From an uncultured Aquincola sp. (GTDB taxonomy: Bacteria; Pseudomonadota; Gammaproteobacteria; Burkholderiales; Burkholderiaceae): 30,157 nucleotides of DNA. The translations under genes were made by a program, and so were the position numbers. Of the stretch, positions 16,003-24,044 are shown in pieces. Below the pieces are notes generated by a model that was not told the DNA's origin, ran no database searches, and saw nothing but the letters and a program-made list of their open reading frames with translations. Location of the stretch: positions 1 through 30,157 of the forward strand of contig CAKZXL010000617.1 in the NCBI GenBank assembly GCA_937883885.1, read 5' to 3'. How positions within the stretch are numbered: the first letter of the stretch is position 1; every line of letters starts with the position of its first letter.

Positions 16003-16417
16003 GCCGCTGCTGCTGGTGGCGGTCGCGACGGTGCTGGCCGGCTGCGCCACCAGCAAGGAGGAGCTGATGCCGCACGGTGGCCGCACCATGCAGGACATCT
16101 GGCACCAGCAGGCCGGCGACGGCGGCAGCGGCCAGGTCGCCCGCCGTCAGTTGCTGGATGCGCGCCAGAGCCTGCGCCGGCCGCTGACGGATGCGGATGT
16201 GCAGGCCGCGCCCGCTGAGCAGATGCGCTACACGCGCACGGCGGCCAACGAGATCCACCACCAGTTTCCACGGCTTCCCAACCCGGATCTGGTCATGTAT
16301 GTCTTCCCGCACCTTGCCGGCACCGATCCCGTGCCGGTGCCCGGTTACAGCACGGTGTTCCCCCTGTACCAGAGGGTGCAGTACGCCATGCCCGGCGAAC
16401 GCACGGAGGCGTACTGA
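15983..16417 (+). CDS. ICE transfer-region lipoprotein (TIGR03751 family)
   Basis: The 144-residue protein has a classic lipobox VLAGC (Cys21) and so should be an outer-membrane lipoprotein, by position the TraV/VirB7-like partner of the TraK- and TraB-like proteins. The mature region contains HGGRTMQDIWHQQ and FPRLPNPDLVMYVFPHL, which fit this ICE family. The open frame begins earlier, but the ATG at 15983 with AGGAGA upstream places the signal correctly. The stop shares one base with the start of the ATPase gene (TGATG). Confidence 0.87.
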   Translation: MHSIWIRPLLLVAVATVLAGCATSKEELMPHGGRTMQDIWHQQAGDGGSGQVARRQLLDARQSLRRPLTDADVQAAPAEQMRYTRTAANEIHHQFPRLPNPDLVMYVFPHLAGTDPVPVPGYSTVFPLYQRVQYAMPGERTEAY

Positions 16418-19293
16418 TGGCCTTGTCGTTGCCCTGGCGCCGGCGTGCCGCCGACGATGCCACACCGACCGACGATCGGCAGGACGACTGGACGCGCCAT
16501 GTGCGCGCACTGCGCGAAGCCGGCATTTCCGAACCCGGCGCGGCGGTCGCGCACGAGCGTCCGGCCACGGCCGCCGACGAGCAGGCGCTGTATGACGTGG
16601 CGCCGTCATTCGTCGCGCTGCTGCCGTGGGTCGAGTATCTGCCGGACTCGCAGTGCATGCTGCTTGAGGACGGCGTCTCGGTTGCCGCCTTCTTCGAGCT
16701 GACGCCGCTGGGCACCGAAGGCCGCGAGGCCGCCTGGCTGGCGCAAGCACGCGACGCATTGGAAAACGCTCTGCAGGACAGCTTCGACGAGCTCGATGCC
16801 AACCCGTGGGTGCTCCAGCTCTATGCCCAGGACGAAGCCAACTTCGACCAGTACCTGGACACGCTGCGTGGCTACGTCCAGCCGCGCGCCGAGGGCAGCC
16901 GTTTCACCGAGTTCTACCTGGCCTCGTTCGCCCACCACCTGCGCGCCGTCTCCAAATCCGGCGGCCTATTCAAGGACAGCGTGGTCACCCGCCTGCCGTG
17001 GCGCGGCCAGAACCGGCGCGTGCGCATGGTGGTCTATCGCCGCGCCGCAGGCCAGACCGGCCGCCGCGGCCAGACGCCCGAGCAGGCGCTGAATGTTGTG
17101 TGCGACCGCCTGATCGGCGGCCTGGCCAATGCCGGCATCCAGACGCGCAGGATGGGAGCGCCGCAGATCCACGACTGGCTGCTGCGCTGGTTCAACCCCA
17201 GGCCCACCATGCTCGGGCCGACGGCACAGGATCGCGAACGCTTCTACCGGCTGGCAGCCTATCCGGAGGCGTCGGAGCCCGACGAGATCGAGTTGGCCAG
17301 TGGCAGGGACTTTTCGCAGCGGCTGTTCTTCGGCCAGCCACGCTCGGATGCCGAGTCTGGGCTGTGGTACTTCGACGGCGTACCACACCGGGTCATGGTC
17401 ACCGACCGCCTGCGCACGCCACCTTCCACAGGCCATCTCACCGGCGAAACGCGCAAGGGCGACGCGATCAACACGCTGTTCGATCAGTTGCCCGAGGGCA
17501 CCGTGATGTGCCTGACGCTGGTCGCCACACCGCAGGACGTGCTTGAAGCGCACCTCAATCACCTGGCGAAGAAGGCTGTGGGCGAAACCCTGGCGTCGGA
17601 ACAGGCGCTGCGGGACGTGCAGGAAGCACGCTCGTTGATCGGCAGCGCCCACAAGCTCTATCGCGGCTCGCTCGCGTTCTATCTGTCCGGCGACAACGAG
17701 GACGAGCTGGACCGGCGTGGCCTACAGCTTGCGAACGTGATGCTCAACGCCGGGCTGCAACCGGTTCGCGAAGAGGACGAAGTCGCCCCGCTCAACACCT
17801 ATCTGCGCTGGCTGCCTTGCGTCTACAACCCCGGTGCCGACCGCAAGCAGTGGTACACGCAACTGATGTTCGCGCAGCACGCGGCGAACCTGTCGCCAGC
17901 CTGGGGGCGCAGTCGGGGTACGGGCCGGCCCGGCATCACGCTGTTCAACCGCGGGGGCGGCGTCATCACGTTCGACCCGTTCAACAGGCTGGACAGGCAG
18001 ATGAATGCCCATCTGTTTCTGTTTGGCCCCACCGGCAGCGGCAAGTCGGCCACGTTGAACAACATTCTCAACCAGGTCGCCGCGATCTATCGCCCGAGGA
18101 TGTTCATCGTCGAGGCCGGGAACTCGTTTGGTCTGCTGGCAGATTTCGCCGCACGGCTGGGCCTGACGGTGAATCGGGTCAAGCTCGCACCCGGCTCGGG
18201 GGTGAGCCTTGCCCCGTTCGCCGATGCGCGTCGGCTGATCGAAACGCCCAGCGACGTACAGACCTTGGACGCCGATGCGCTGGACGAAGAACAGCCAGAC
18301 GATCCCGCCAATACCGATACAGACGAACAGCGCGACGTGCTGGGCGAGCTGGAGATCACCGCGCGCCTGATGATCACTGGGGGCGAAGATAAAGAAGAGG
18401 CGCGGATGACGCGCGCCGACCGCAGTTTGATCCGGCAGTGCATTCTCGATGCCGCCCGCCAGTGCGTCGCGGCAGATCGCGATGTGCTCACGCGCGATGT
18501 GCGCGATGCGTTGCGCGAGCGCGGCCACGATACGACGCTGCCCGATACCCGGCGCACGCGCCTGCTGGAGATGGCCGACGCCATGGACATCTTCACGCAG
18601 GGCTCGGACGGCGAGATGTTCGACCGCCCCGGCACGCCCTGGCCGGAAGTGGACATCACGGTCGTCGACCTCGCCACCTATGCCAGGGAGGGCTACAACG
18701 CCCAGCTCTCGATCGCCTATATCTCGCTGATCAACACCGTCAACAACATTGCCGAACGCGACCAGTTTCTTGGCAGGCCAATCCTCAACGTGACCGATGA
18801 AGGCCACATCATCACGCGCAATCCCTTGCTGTCGCCGTATGTGGTGAAGGTGACGAAGATGTGGAGAAAATTGGGCGCTTGGTACTGGTTGGCGACACAG
18901 AACATCGACGATCTGCCCAAGGCCGCAGAGCCGATGCTCAACATGATCGAGTGGTGGCTGTGTTTGTCGATGCCCCCGGACGAGGTGGAAAAAATCGCCC
19001 GGTTCCGCGAACTCTCGCCCGCGCAGAAGGCGCTGATGCTGTCGGCCAGGAAGGAGGCCGGCAAGTTCACCGAGGGGGTGATTTTGTCGAAGTCGATGGA
19101 GGTGCTGTTCAGGGCCGTACCACCGAGCCTGTACCTGGCGTTGGCCCAGACCGAGCCTGAAGAGAAAGCCGAGCGATACCGCCTCATGCAGCAGTTTGGC
19201 GTCAACGAGCTGGAGGCCGCGCTCAAGGTGTCCGAGGACATCGACCGCGCACGCGGCATCGAGCCATTGCCTTATGCCGATCTGCTTTCCTGA
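16417..19293 (+). CDS. traC: TraC/VirB4-type conjugative transfer ATPase (TIGR03744, PFL_4706 family)
   Basis: The 958-residue ATPase powers pilus assembly and substrate transfer at the inner membrane. The N-terminal half is the VirB4-type domain. Walker A is GPTGSGKS (537-544). Walker B is ILNVTDEGH, with Asp794-Glu795. A conserved-looking region with TKMWRKLGAWYWLATQNIDD follows. An acidic insertion near residues 615-640 (DALDEEQPDD...) precedes a helical segment. The length is normal for the family. The start is fixed by the TGATG overlap with the lipoprotein gene. It is the last large gene of the mating-pore block. Confidence 0.93.
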   Translation: MALSLPWRRRAADDATPTDDRQDDWTRHVRALREAGISEPGAAVAHERPATAADEQALYDVAPSFVALLPWVEYLPDSQCMLLEDGVSVAAFFELTPLGTEGREAAWLAQARDALENALQDSFDELDANPWVLQLYAQDEANFDQYLDTLRGYVQPRAEGSRFTEFYLASFAHHLRAVSKSGGLFKDSVVTRLPWRGQNRRVRMVVYRRAAGQTGRRGQTPEQALNVVCDRLIGGLANAGIQTRRMGAPQIHDWLLRWFNPRPTMLGPTAQDRERFYRLAAYPEASEPDEIELASGRDFSQRLFFGQPRSDAESGLWYFDGVPHRVMVTDRLRTPPSTGHLTGETRKGDAINTLFDQLPEGTVMCLTLVATPQDVLEAHLNHLAKKAVGETLASEQALRDVQEARSLIGSAHKLYRGSLAFYLSGDNEDELDRRGLQLANVMLNAGLQPVREEDEVAPLNTYLRWLPCVYNPGADRKQWYTQLMFAQHAANLSPAWGRSRGTGRPGITLFNRGGGVITFDPFNRLDRQMNAHLFLFGPTGSGKSATLNNILNQVAAIYRPRMFIVEAGNSFGLLADFAARLGLTVNRVKLAPGSGVSLAPFADARRLIETPSDVQTLDADALDEEQPDDPANTDTDEQRDVLGELEITARLMITGGEDKEEARMTRADRSLIRQCILDAARQCVAADRDVLTRDVRDALRERGHDTTLPDTRRTRLLEMADAMDIFTQGSDGEMFDRPGTPWPEVDITVVDLATYAREGYNAQLSIAYISLINTVNNIAERDQFLGRPILNVTDEGHIITRNPLLSPYVVKVTKMWRKLGAWYWLATQNIDDLPKAAEPMLNMIEWWLCLSMPPDEVEKIARFRELSPAQKALMLSARKEAGKFTEGVILSKSMEVLFRAVPPSLYLALAQTEPEEKAERYRLMQQFGVNELEAALKVSEDIDRARGIEPLPYADLLS

Positions 19294-19308
19294 CGGCCGG
19301 AGCCCGCC

Positions 19309-20067
19309 ATGCCTGTCCATCGCTCAACGACCCCACCACTGTCCGTCCGCCGTCGCCGCTGTCTGCGCCTGTTGGCCTGCGCCGTCGGCATGTTGGCGCT
19401 GCTGCTGTTCGCGCTGCTCACCGTGGTGCAGCGCGAGGTGTCAGACGCCACACCGGCCCCGACCACCGAGCAGCACCCGGCCGGCCCGCCGTGGCGCCAC
19501 GGCCAGCCCGATGCCCGTTTCGTGCTGACCTTCTACGCCGACCTGGAATGTCCGTTCTGCAAGGACTACTACCCGGGCCTGAAGAGCTGGATCGGCCAGC
19601 AGGCCGACGTCAGCCTGCAATGGCATCACCTGCCTCTGGCGGCGCACGAGCCGGTCGCCTCAGCGCTGGCCAGCATGGCCGAGTGCGCGGGCGAAACCGG
19701 CGGGCATGGTGCGTTCTTCGATGCCATCGGCTGGCTGTACCAGCACACACGCAGCGGCGGCCAGGGGCTCCCCGAGGGGCGTCGCTTTCCGGGGCTGACG
19801 CCGGCGTTGCGAGACTGCCTGGACAGCGAGCGCCCGCAGGCCGTCGTGCGCACCCAGGCCGAACAGGGCACGCACGCCGGCATCACCGCCACCCCCAGCC
19901 TGCGCCTGGAGGATCGCCAGAGCGGCCGGTCGTTGCTGCTGCAGGGGCCGGTCGAGGGCGATGCGCTACTGTCCGCGATGGATCTGCTGATGGGTGATGC
20001 ACCGGATACCGCTCCGGCGCACGCCGCAGGTTTGTCCGCCATCGAAGATGGCGACATGCCCAGGTAG
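19309..20067 (+). CDS. DsbA-like thiol-disulfide oxidoreductase of the ICE
   Basis: The 252-residue protein has an N-terminal membrane anchor or uncleaved signal (about 22-42) and a thioredoxin-fold domain. Its active site is CPFC (Cys81-Cys84). A cis-proline loop is at TATPSL. It should form or shuffle disulfides in periplasmic parts of the transfer apparatus. Many of these (PFL_4710, PFL_4711) are rich in Cys. The gene lies 15 bases after the traC stop and probably ends that operon. A second CxxC protein is encoded at 5321. The start ATG has a weak GGAG site (CCGGAGCCCGCC). Confidence 0.85.
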   Translation: MPVHRSTTPPLSVRRRRCLRLLACAVGMLALLLFALLTVVQREVSDATPAPTTEQHPAGPPWRHGQPDARFVLTFYADLECPFCKDYYPGLKSWIGQQADVSLQWHHLPLAAHEPVASALASMAECAGETGGHGAFFDAIGWLYQHTRSGGQGLPEGRRFPGLTPALRDCLDSERPQAVVRTQAEQGTHAGITATPSLRLEDRQSGRSLLLQGPVEGDALLSAMDLLMGDAPDTAPAHAAGLSAIEDGDMPR

Positions 20068-20087
20068 CCGAGGTCTTCGAGGCTACG

Positions 20088-20104
20088 GCGCAGCACTGCT
20101 GCGC
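20088..20104. repeat. 17-base perfect inverted repeat in the radC leader
   Basis: GCGCAGCA and TGCTGCGC flank a single C, giving a perfect palindrome 21 bases after the DsbA-like stop codon. It could be a weak hairpin at the end of the upstream operon or a protein-binding site. There is no T-run, so it is not a standard terminator. Confidence 0.35.
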
Positions 20105-20139
20105 TGACCGTCGTTCGCAACGCATCCCGAAGCGAACGG

Positions 20140-20237
20140 CCAGCGTCCGCGCTGGTGGATGTGTGGTTTTTTCATTTCGTCACGCCCATGGAGGTTCCGC
20201 CTCCGTGGGGGGCCTCCGTTCATCTACTGGAGGTTCC
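20140..20237 (+). promoter_or_regulatory. structured leader before radC with a duplicated ribosome-binding element
   Basis: Three elements are visible. CCAGCG-TCCG-CGCTGG (20140-20155) is a hairpin, followed by a T6 run (20167-20172). A ten-pair stem with a TTCCG loop spans 20185-20209, with one G-T pair. The ten-base TGGAGGTTCC occurs twice: inside that stem (20189-20198) and as the real radC ribosome site (20228-20237). CCTCC at 20213-20217 could pair with the real GGAGG (20229-20233). Together they look like an RNA that can hide or expose the radC ribosome site. Function is inferred from the sequence only. Confidence 0.4.
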
Positions 20238-20238
20238 C

Positions 20239-20745
20239 ATGACCGACGTACTGACCCTCGAAGACTCCCATACCGAGTTGGAACACGATCCCGTTGTCGT
20301 CGATACGCACGAAGACCGGATCGTTCAACAGGCCATCGCGCTGCTGGAGCGACGCATGTTCAAGGCGGGTACCGCCTTGCGGAATCCGAGCGAGGTGTGC
20401 GACTACCTGCGTTTGATGCTCGTCGGCGAGCCCAACGAAATCTTCGCCGTCCTGCTTCTCGACACGCGCCACAAGGTGCTGGCGTACGAGCCGCTGTTCC
20501 GCGGCACGATCGATGGCGCATCAGTCTATCCCCGGGTGGTCGTCCAGCGTGCGCTGGCAGCCAATGCCGCCGCCGTCATCTTCGCGCACCAGCATCCCTC
20601 GGGGAACTCGGAGCCCAGTGCAGCCGATCGCGCGATCACCCGCCGACTCAAGGACGCTCTGGATCTGATCGACATCCGGGTGCTGGATCACTTCATCATC
20701 GGCGAGGGCCGACCGTACTCTTTTGCCGAGAATGGCTTGCTGTAG
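20239..20745 (+). CDS. radC: RadC-family JAB/MPN domain protein
   Basis: The 168-residue protein has the JAMM-type metal-binding signature: His117, His119, Ser127 and Asp130 in [15 protein letters not shown]. RadC-like proteins are very common on ICEs and genomic islands, often beside transfer genes. Despite the name, their biochemical role is uncertain; a part in DNA processing or recombination has been suggested. It is shorter than chromosomal RadC (about 220 residues) and lacks the N-terminal helix-hairpin-helix part, as usual for mobile-element copies. The ATG at 20239 follows a strong GGAGG. An upstream ATG at 20188 in the same frame would add a short tail and is less likely. A strong terminator follows. 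Confidence 0.9.
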   Translation: MTDVLTLEDSHTELEHDPVVVDTHEDRIVQQAIALLERRMFKAGTALRNPSEVCDYLRLMLVGEPNEIFAVLLLDTRHKVLAYEPLFRGTIDGASVYPRVVVQRALAANAAAVIFAHQHPSGNSEPSAADRAITRRLKDALDLIDIRVLDHFIIGEGRPYSFAENGLL

Positions 20746-20779
20746 CGGCGTAGAATCGCGTCCGCCAAGCCGCATCCCA

Positions 20780-20813
20780 CGCATGGGCCTGTCCCCAGGT
20801 CCATGCGCTTTTT
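20780..20813 (+). terminator. intrinsic terminator downstream of radC
   Basis: A 12-pair stem (20780-20791 with 20796-20807, one G-T pair) closes a TCCC loop and is followed by C and five T (20809-20813). It lies 34 bases after the radC stop. It should end transcripts from upstream, so the genes from 20927 on probably have their own promoter. Confidence 0.85.
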
Positions 20814-20926
20814 CGTTTCCCTCGCATCACCGGAAAACAGGGATTGCCACAGTGCGCATTGTTCGTGGTGCGCATCTGCCTCATGGGTTCGACTACCGGG
20901 GTCGATTCACCCCGAGACACGAAGCC
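20814..20926 (+). promoter_or_regulatory. probable promoter region of the third transfer block
   Basis: These 113 bases lie between the radC terminator and the PFL_4709 start, so a new promoter is expected. GTGCGCAT occurs twice (20852-20859 and 20868-20875), 16 bases apart on the same strand, and could be an activator or repressor site. CGGGG and CCCCG flank an eight-base loop near 20897-20914, close to the start. I see no clear -10 element. Confidence 0.35.
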
Positions 20927-21349
20927 ATGCACGCCTTTCTTGCACACCTTGGCCAGACGCTGGCCCTCCCCGCGCTACTGCTTGCCGGCAACGTCATGGC
21001 TGCGGAGATCTGGATCGTGACGGACGCCCGCAACCCGGTGGCAGGTGCCCAGGCGGCGGATCGCGTCATCCAACTCGACGCGGCGCAGGCCATCGAGGCG
21101 GATCTGTCGGCCGGGTTGCCGAACGACCCGCAGCGGGCCGCGGCGTTCGTGCAGCGACGTTTGAACGATGGCGGACAGGCGCTGCAACAGCGCATCCGTG
21201 ATGCCTACCAGGGCGTGACCGATGCCTGGAGCCTCGGCATCACCAGCATTCCGGCGGTGATCGTCGATCAGCGCTACGTCGTCTACGGGGTGAGCGACCT
21301 CGGCCAGGCGCTGGCCCGCATCGAGCGTTACCGGGAGGAGCAGCCATGA
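20927..21349 (+). CDS. ICE protein of the PFL_4709 family (TIGR03757, DUF1525)
   Basis: The 140-residue exported protein has a signal peptide ending near VMAAE (about residue 24). The mature part begins EIWIVTDARNPV and ends with SLGITSIPAVIVDQRYVVYG, followed by a helix. That is the PFL_4709 pattern and also looks like a thioredoxin-like fold without the CxxC pair, comparable to TrbC/TraW-type proteins; the comparison is inference. The open frame extends upstream, but the ATG at 20927 gives the signal peptide. The stop overlaps the next start (ATGA) behind a GGGAGGAG site. Confidence 0.83.
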   Translation: MHAFLAHLGQTLALPALLLAGNVMAAEIWIVTDARNPVAGAQAADRVIQLDAAQAIEADLSAGLPNDPQRAAAFVQRRLNDGGQALQQRIRDAYQGVTDAWSLGITSIPAVIVDQRYVVYGVSDLGQALARIERYREEQP

Positions 21350-22278
21350 TTCCCCGTCGCCTGCGGCTTGGAGCCGCCGCCGTGCTGCTGTGCAGCGCCA
21401 CGTCGAGCTTCGCCCTCAACACCGCCACCATCATCTCCTCAACCCTGTCGCCGGACTGCCTCGAATATCGCGTCACCGGGATCTGCTACTGGCTGTACTG
21501 CTCTCTGTCGGGCTGCTCGGTGCGCACCTCCATCAAGGTCAGGCACTACGTTCCCGACGCCGTGGTATCGAGCTACTCGAATACTGGGCAGAACCCGTGG
21601 ATCGAAGTGCGGCCGATGAGCCCGCCCACCCCCTCGGCTCAGGCCGGCGGTGACGGCACCACCAACGAGGATCACGAGAACAACCTGGCGAAATTCAAGA
21701 ACGCCGACGTCATTGGCCATCCGGGCGGTCAGGTGTTCAGCCAGTTCGCCTCGGCGTCCGGCTACATCTGCCAGGGTGCTGGCACTGCGTTCATGCCGTA
21801 CCTGCTCAGCACCTTCGACACGCTGGCCTGGCGCTACAACATGCCCGAAGCCGTGTATCCCGAGTCGCTGATTCCCGGCATGCGCGAGATCGGCACCCGC
21901 ACCCGGCTGAACCTGTGGGGCAACGTCTATCCCAGGGGCGGCTTCCTGCATCAGGCCGACGACTACAAGGCTGGCGCGGTCGTCGCCCAGCGCGCCGGCG
22001 ACGTCGTAACCCGGCGCGGCCAACTGCATGTGTACCAGCCGCTGATGGCCAACGCGCGAGACGGCTACTGGCCGGCCGGCGCGTTGATCGAAAGCGATGC
22101 CAGCACCGGCAAGTGGCAGCGGCTGACGCCGCGCCTTTCCAACACCTGCACCGTGTTTCCCCATGCCGGGCACTTGCCACAGGCGCAACAGGGTGACTAC
22201 GCGTGGGCGCTGTGGCGCCCGTACAGCTGCTGCCAGCGTCGCGGACAGGTGTTCCTCGGCAGCGTGGATTTCAATTGA
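21346..22278 (+). CDS. ICE protein of the PFL_4710 family (TIGR03756; TraU-like)
   Basis: The 310-residue exported protein has a signal peptide ending near SFAL (about residue 24). Cysteines are abundant in the mature N-terminal part: SPDCLEYRVTGICYWLYC is followed by LSGCSVRT, with more near the C terminus (SCCQRR). This matches TraU-like proteins of F-type and GI-type systems, needed for DNA transfer and pilus dynamics in the periplasm. Its disulfides may be the substrate of the DsbA-like protein encoded upstream. It is coupled to the PFL_4709 gene by the ATGA overlap. Confidence 0.86.
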   Translation: MIPRRLRLGAAAVLLCSATSSFALNTATIISSTLSPDCLEYRVTGICYWLYCSLSGCSVRTSIKVRHYVPDAVVSSYSNTGQNPWIEVRPMSPPTPSAQAGGDGTTNEDHENNLAKFKNADVIGHPGGQVFSQFASASGYICQGAGTAFMPYLLSTFDTLAWRYNMPEAVYPESLIPGMREIGTRTRLNLWGNVYPRGGFLHQADDYKAGAVVAQRAGDVVTRRGQLHVYQPLMANARDGYWPAGALIESDASTGKWQRLTPRLSNTCTVFPHAGHLPQAQQGDYAWALWRPYSCCQRRGQVFLGSVDFN

Positions 22279-22288
22279 GGGTTCCGCC

Positions 22289-23686
22289 ATGAAGCATTCC
22301 GAGCTGACGACGCCGCACGACCGCCCCTCACGTCTCTGGCGGCCTGGCGCGCTGGCCTGCGCACTGGCCGTTGCCAGCGGGCTGGCGCTCGCCCAGAGCG
22401 GCGGCTTCCAGACCAGCGGCAGCGTGATCGGCGACGAGGTCATGTACTCGATCGGCGGTGGCAACGCCGTCTCGATGAGCGGTGCGGCCGGCATGCGCTC
22501 CCTCGGTGTCGGGGTTGGGTGGAACAGCAATCTGGTGTGCGGCGACATGAGCATCAGCACCACGATCCAGAACCAGCTCAACGGCCTGACGAATGGGTTT
22601 CAGAACATCATGAGCAACGTGATCCAGAGCGCGACCAGCGCCGTGGCGTCGCTCCCCGCGCTGATCATCCAGAGAGCGGACCCCGGCCTCTACAACCTGC
22701 TGACCAATGGTGTGCTCCAGGCAAGGCTGGATTTCGATCGCTCCAAGTTGACCTGCCGGTCGATGGCCGAACGCATGGCGGACATGGCCGGTGGCCAGTT
22801 GGGCTGGAGCCAGATGGCCGAAGGCATGGCGCTGCGTGATGCCGTGTCGAGCACGGATGCGGTGTCAGCCGTCGAGCAGGCCGAGACGCGCCGGGGCAAT
22901 GACGGTGTGCCGTGGGTCGGCGGCAGTAACGCCGGCGGCGCCGGTCAGCCGTCGATCAAGGTGATGGGCGACGTGACGCGCGCGGGCTACAACCTTGTGA
23001 ACGGGCGCAACGCGACCGATACGTCGGCCATCGATCCGGCGAGCTGCAACAGCCTGGCCTGCCAGACTTGGGCCTCACCGCAGCAAGCGGTCGAATGGGC
23101 CACGCGGGTGCTGGGCGAACAGGAGCAACGTACCTGCGACGCCTGCACAAAGACTGAGACGATTCCCGGCGTGGGCCTGCCCCCCCTCATTCAGGAGGAG
23201 TACGACGCCAAGCTGCAAACGCTGCAGGAGTTGATCAGCGGTGCGCGCAACACCACCTTCGAGAACCTTGCCGAGGCAGGCAGCGTGTCGTTGCCGATTA
23301 CCCGCGGCGTCATCGAGGCGCTGCGCGATGAGCCGGATCAGCACGTGCTGGCGCAACGCCTGGCTTCGGAAGTGGCCCTGGCGTCGGTGCTGGAGAAGGC
23401 TCTGCTGCTGCAGCGCACCTTGCTGACCGGGCGCAAGGAGCCGAACGTCGCCGCCAACCAGTTGGCGACCGCCGCCGTCGACCAGGAAAGCGACTCGCTG
23501 GATCGGGAGATCTCCAACCTCAAGACCGAACTCGAACTGCGCCGCACGCTTGCCAACAACTCGCCGATGGCGATCATCCAGCGCCATGGAACCAGGGCCG
23601 CGGGCTCCCGGGGTATCTACGAAGGTGACCCCGTGCCGGATCGCCTCGACCAGTTGCAGCGGGCCAATCCGGGGAGCACGCCATGA
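22289..23686 (+). CDS. ICE protein of the PFL_4711 family (TIGR03755; TraH-like)
   Basis: The 465-residue exported protein has a signal peptide ending near ALAQ (about residue 36). The mature part contains SIGGGNAVSMSGAAGM, the segment GWNSNLVCGDMSISTTIQNQ, and several Cys pairs, including CDAC near residue 285. A helical C-terminal third follows. The pattern fits PFL_4711 and suggests a TraH-like periplasmic assembly factor. The ATG at 22289 follows GAGG; the frame is open upstream into the preceding gene but lacks a good start there. The stop overlaps the next gene by four bases. Confidence 0.84.
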   Translation: MKHSELTTPHDRPSRLWRPGALACALAVASGLALAQSGGFQTSGSVIGDEVMYSIGGGNAVSMSGAAGMRSLGVGVGWNSNLVCGDMSISTTIQNQLNGLTNGFQNIMSNVIQSATSAVASLPALIIQRADPGLYNLLTNGVLQARLDFDRSKLTCRSMAERMADMAGGQLGWSQMAEGMALRDAVSSTDAVSAVEQAETRRGNDGVPWVGGSNAGGAGQPSIKVMGDVTRAGYNLVNGRNATDTSAIDPASCNSLACQTWASPQQAVEWATRVLGEQEQRTCDACTKTETIPGVGLPPLIQEEYDAKLQTLQELISGARNTTFENLAEAGSVSLPITRGVIEALRDEPDQHVLAQRLASEVALASVLEKALLLQRTLLTGRKEPNVAANQLATAAVDQESDSLDREISNLKTELELRRTLANNSPMAIIQRHGTRAAGSRGIYEGDPVPDRLDQLQRANPGSTP

Positions 23687-24030
23687 ACCTGACCTGGGGG
23701 CCGCGCTGGCTGCTCATCCGCAGGGTGGCGAAGGTGCTGCTGTGGGCGATGCTGCTGCTCGCGGCAGCCGTGCTCATCAACATCGTGGGCATCCACTTCC
23801 TCGGCAGCGTAGTCGGCTGGGAGCGCTGGCTCGTCGAGACCTCCGGTTTCTTCCTGCTGTGGCGGCTGTGCCTGTACGGGGCGACGGTCTGCGGCTGGGT
23901 CTGGATGCGTCGGCGTCTGCTGGCGCGTGAATCCGGCATGGAAGCCAGGCGTCGCCTCCTGCGCGCCGAAGTCGCCGGCGTGGTGGGAATCGTCGCGCTC
24001 GAGGCCAGCCTGCTGATGCAGGCGACGTAG
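23683..24030 (+). CDS. small ICE transfer-region membrane protein
   Basis: The 115-residue protein has strongly hydrophobic segments at about 16-40, 50-72 and 93-112, with a basic stretch (MRRRLLARESGMEARRRLLR) between the last two. I do not recognise a named family. A gene of this size stands here in related ICEs, between the PFL_4711 and TraG-like genes. Its start overlaps the preceding stop (ATGA), so it belongs to the same operon. A role in anchoring or assembling the TraG-like protein is a guess from position. Confidence 0.75.
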   Translation: MNLTWGPRWLLIRRVAKVLLWAMLLLAAAVLINIVGIHFLGSVVGWERWLVETSGFFLLWRLCLYGATVCGWVWMRRRLLARESGMEARRRLLRAEVAGVVGIVALEASLLMQAT

Positions 24031-24044
24031 CGGGAGGATGGCAC

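Noticed and set aside
17722..19320. Long minus-strand open frame (532 codons) opposite the TraC ATPase
   Set aside because: It has no domain or ribosome site. The plus strand carries the Walker motifs of a VirB4-type ATPase, so this frame is a codon-bias artefact.
20885..20914. tRNA-like T-arm (GGTTCGACTACC followed by CGGGG...CCCCG)
   Set aside because: The loop is eight bases, not seven. No acceptor, D or anticodon arms can be placed around it, so it is not a tRNA or an att-site tRNA end.
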